From: Proteles cristata cristata | Lineage: Eukaryota > Chordata > Mammalia > Carnivora > Hyaenidae | Length of the DNA stretch: 64,000 nucleotides | NCBI GenBank assembly: GCA_017311185.1 | Contig: JAESUZ010002388.1 | Location: forward strand, 1 to 64,000 | Direction: 5' to 3' | Part shown: positions 61,111 to 64,000 of the stretch, one piece after another | Layout of the letters: each line of letters starts with the position of its first letter | Numbering within the stretch: the stretch's first letter is position 1 | Translations under genes and position numbers: made by a program | The notes under the pieces: model-generated | Database searches by the model: none | Told to the model about the DNA's origin: nothing | What the model saw: only the letters and a program-made list of their open reading frames with translations

Positions 61111-61320
61111 GAGGCACCTGGGTGGCTCAGCTGGTTAAGCATCTGACTCTTGATCTTGGCTCAGGTCATGATCTCACAGTTCATGAGTTCAAGCCCCACA
61201 TTGGGCTCTGTGCTGTTGGCGTGTAGCCCACTTCAGATCCTCTGTCTCCCTCCCTCTCTGCCCCTCGCCCACTCACACTTTGTGTCTCTCTCTCAAAAAT
61301 AAATAAATATTAAAATAAAA
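61111..61320 (+). mobile_element. CAN-SINE, sense
   Basis: GAGGCACCTGGGTGGCTCAG head to CAAAAATAAATAAATATTAA tail. Confidence 0.9.
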
Positions 61321-61341
61321 AACCTAAGTGTACTTAAATTA

Positions 61342-61574
61342 TTTTTTAAAAAAATTTTTTTAATGTTTTCTTTATTTCTAGGAGAGAGAGAGAGAGAGAG
61401 ACAGCATGAGCAGGGGAGGGTCAGAGAGAGAGGGAGTCACAGACTGAAACAGGCTCCCGGCTCTGAGCTGGCAGTCAGCACAGAGCCCGATGCGGGGCCC
61501 GAACCCACGAACTGCGAGATCATGACCTAAGCGAAAGTCGGACGCTTAACCGACTAAGCCACCCAGGCACCCCT
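61342..61574 (-). mobile_element. CAN-SINE, young subfamily, antisense
   Basis: TTTAATGTTTTCTTTATTTC to CCACCCAGGCACCCCT. Perfect 15-base duplication AGTGTACTTAAATTA at 61327-61341 and 61575-61589. Confidence 0.93.
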
Positions 61575-61589
61575 AGTGTACTTAAATTA

Positions 61590-61705
61590 AAAAGTACTTA
61601 AAATACTTGAAAAAAATAAAAAAATAAATACGTAAATACGTAATAAAATAAGCAAAATAAAACAATAAAAAAGTACTTAAAATAAAAGTACTTAAATAAA
61701 AGAAA
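61590..61705 (+). repeat. A-rich low-complexity stretch
   Basis: Many AAATAAA/TACTTAAA units, with AAGTACTTAAAATA repeated several times, directly after the SINE duplication. Confidence 0.7.
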
Positions 61706-62267
61706 CACTGACCCCTGTAAGTTCATAACTTCAATTTTTTTAAAGCTTTTACGGACTTTCAGATACAGTCTTACCATAGCCAGGATGCTATATATCCAGA
61801 CTTTTGGTCTCAAACTGAAAGACAGGTGTCCAATCATATCCAGTCAGTTTTCACCCTGGAGATGTGGTTGCTGTCATGACCTCTGGTTGAAAAACCAAAG
61901 TTTTTCAAACTCGTGGAAAACATTAGGTCTCATGAGCTGCTAAATGGCAGACAGTCATGATTTGCACGCCCAAGTATTCTCTCCAGATGAGAGAGGGGAG
62001 AGCTGTGGGGAGCAAGGCCCTGCAAGAGTTTATTTTCCTTTATTCTTCTGATCCCAATGGGTCCCTCTGGAGCCTGGGTTGTCATCGTTTCCTGTCACTG
62101 CTCTTGTCCTAAGCACATGGGGTTGGATCATGATACGATTCCCTAAGTGAGATGAGTGCACACAGTCTGAAAAGAAGAAGATGAGGCTCCCAGCTTTGTG
62201 AAGCATTTCCGGGTCAGGCATTTCATTGTTTATACTTCTGTTGGTGTGTTTTAAAATTTTGATTTCT

Positions 62268-62757
62268 TGCTGATGCATAGGAGCACATGTACCCCAATGT
62301 TCATAGCAGCACTCTCCACAATAGCTAAAACCTGGAAAGAGCCTAAGTGTCCATCAACAGATGAATGGATCAAGAAGATGTGGTTTATCTATACCATGGA
62401 ATACTACATGGCAATGAGAAACAATGAAATCTGGCCATGTGTGGCAACATGGATGGACCTTGAGGGCGTTATGCTGAGCGAAATAAGTCAGGCAGAGAAA
62501 GACAAATATCATATGTGTGCACGTATAGGAGGATTAGGAGGAGCTTAACAGAGGACCAAGGGGGAGAAGAGGGGCGGAAATGGTGGGGGAAAGGGGGAGA
62601 GGCAAACCATGAGAGACTCTTGAATGCTGACAAAAACTGAGGACTGGTGGATGTGGGGGAGGAGGGGTGGGCATGGAGGAGGGCACTTGTGGGGATGAGC
62701 ACTGGGTGTTATGTGGAAACTAATTTGACAATAAACTATTTGTAAAAAAAAAAAATT
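62268..62757 (+). mobile_element. L1, 5'-truncated carnivore copy, sense
   Basis: ORF2 C-terminus (62282-62548, encoding PMFIAALSTIAKTWKEPKCP and KMWFIYTMEYYMAM), the G-rich 3' UTR and a poly(A) run at 62744-62755. Duplication TTTTGATTTCT at 62257-62267 and 62761-62771. Few mutations: a recent insertion. Confidence 0.92.
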
Positions 62758-62778
62758 TTTTTTTGATTTCTAAGCATT

Positions 62779-62994
62779 AGAAAAAATTCTTTTTTGTTGG
62801 ACAGAAAGAGCAAGTGGGGGAGAGGGGCAGAGGGGGAGAGAGACGGGGGAGAGAGGGAGAGAATGTTTAGCAGCCTCCATGCAGAATGTGGAGCCAAATC
62901 CAAATGCAGAGCTCGATAGCACAGCCCTGGGATCATGACCTGGGCTGAAAGCAAGAGCTGGATGCTTAACCGACTGAGTCACCCTGGTGCCCCG
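62779..62994 (-). mobile_element. CAN-SINE, antisense
   Basis: Immediately after the L1. GA-rich body to CACCCTGGTGCCCC; flanks TTTCTAAGCATT and ATTCTAGGCATT. Confidence 0.85.
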
Positions 62995-64000
62995 AATTCT
63001 AGGCATTTATTAAGGAAACTTCCACTCCACAGAGAATGTAGTTTGAAGAACTTCTGATCCTCATGCCATGTTTTCTTACACTCTTTATCATTTATATCCA
63101 AGATGATCAAAGTCATTTGACCTATAATCCTAGGCCAACTGATAGACCATGCCCCAGTGGAGTGTAGATGGAGGGATTCTTGGTACCCTTTATTCAAAAC
63201 CATCTTTGAAAGCTGTGAAGAGGGGTGATGTGGCTGTTAGGGATCATTATGGGTAAAAGGGAGGGTGAAATTTTTTCTGTTTCATTTTGATCCTTTAAAA
63301 TACTGGTATTTATATGCTACATACAGCTAGAGGAAATAGGATGGGGTAAATCACATAGCCTCTACCTCTATTTTTTTTTTTTTTTTAAGTTTCTGTTGTT
63401 TCTTTTGCTTTGGCCTCTACCTGCTATAATATCGATAATGACAGGATTCTCTTAGAGAATTCTAGAAAGTTGGTCAAGAGCTGGCTCTGACAGGCGATTT
63501 TCAGTTGCCCTTGAGAAACAATCAAATGCAGGCTCCAGCCTAAAATCCACATAGACTGTATGCTAAAATGGCTGCTCTGAGTTGTGTCGGTAAGTTTGCC
63601 AGTAGCTGGCCTGCTTCCTGGTAGCATCTGTATCAAGACTTTTGTTCTGTCTTGACATAATCAAGATGGAAAAGGTTGTGCTTGCCTAGAGCAAAAGAGC
63701 AAGCATTTTGCAATCGTTGCATATTACTTTAGGTCATTGCAGACTCTTCAATCTGGCCCGGACTGTGCTTCCACATTCAACGTACAAGCAAGCCTGGTGG
63801 AGGAAGTATATGCTGTTTGACATACAAGGACTGTCCCAGCAATACCCGTCACTTAGCACTGTGTGACCTTAACGCTGGCACATCATATTGCAGACCCAGC
63901 AGGGTCCCTGACAAGAAACTTAAGTAACATTGCCATGGTCCTCATTTGTCGGCAGATGTACTAAAAGAATGAGGTCAAGTTTAGATTGATACCTATTATA

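Larger units (their letters stand above)
48156..64000. other. Intergenic region downstream of THOC2
   Basis: No exon or long open frame with family resemblance was found. In human the neighbour on this side of THOC2 is GRIA3; none of it is visible here. The region is a mosaic of SINEs, old L1, MER20, MER5A, MIR, L2 and one young L1, listed separately. The repeat-poor parts (50900-51480, 56100-57260, 58700-60280, 63000-64000) show no gene I recognise. Confidence 0.7.

Overview
The window is nuclear DNA of a carnivoran mammal, most likely a feliform (cat-like) species. The evidence is a spliced vertebrate gene with GT-AG introns, dozens of tRNA-Lys-derived CAN-SINEs (consensus head GGGGCGCCTGGGTGGCT, tail of CT runs and AATAAA-rich A tract), carnivore L1 3' ends, and older mammalian repeats (MIR, L2, L1M, MER5A, MER20, Tigger). 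I cannot name the species. There is one real protein-coding gene.

Positions 2580-48150 (+ strand) carry the 3' part of THOC2, the large scaffold subunit of the THO/TREX mRNA-export complex. I placed 27 exons, 26 of them coding. Joined, they read without a stop for 1131 residues, ending at TAA 39301-39303. The first residue seen corresponds to about residue 463 of the 1593-residue human protein, so the promoter and upstream exons lie before this window. In human the gene is X-linked. The encoded part has a helical body (exons to about 26.2 kb) and a very Lys/Glu/Ser-rich disordered tail (26.7-39.3 kb).

The splicing layout is unusual. Two introns carry minor-spliceosome (U12) signals: a GT-AG one at 11609-12171 and an AT-AC one at 38813-39275, the latter splitting the ninth codon from the end. 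A GC-AG intron follows the exon ending at 17019. A tandem NAGNAG acceptor lies at 28357-28362, and an upstream in-frame acceptor at 30476 could add 27 residues. The stop codon is 18 bases before a final 8 kb intron in the 3' UTR. The terminal 3' UTR exon starts at 47328 and its best poly(A) signal is at 48127.

The introns are filled with transposons. The 7.4 kb intron at 3393-10823 contains a nearly end-to-end Tigger DNA transposon (4302-8210) with a dead transposase and nested SINE insertions. The 3' UTR intron holds an antisense, frameshifted retrocopy of the FER tyrosine kinase domain (about 45070-45890). From about 48.2 kb to the end I find no gene: the stretch is intergenic, dense in SINEs, old antisense L1, MER20, MER5A and a young truncated L1 at 62268-62757.
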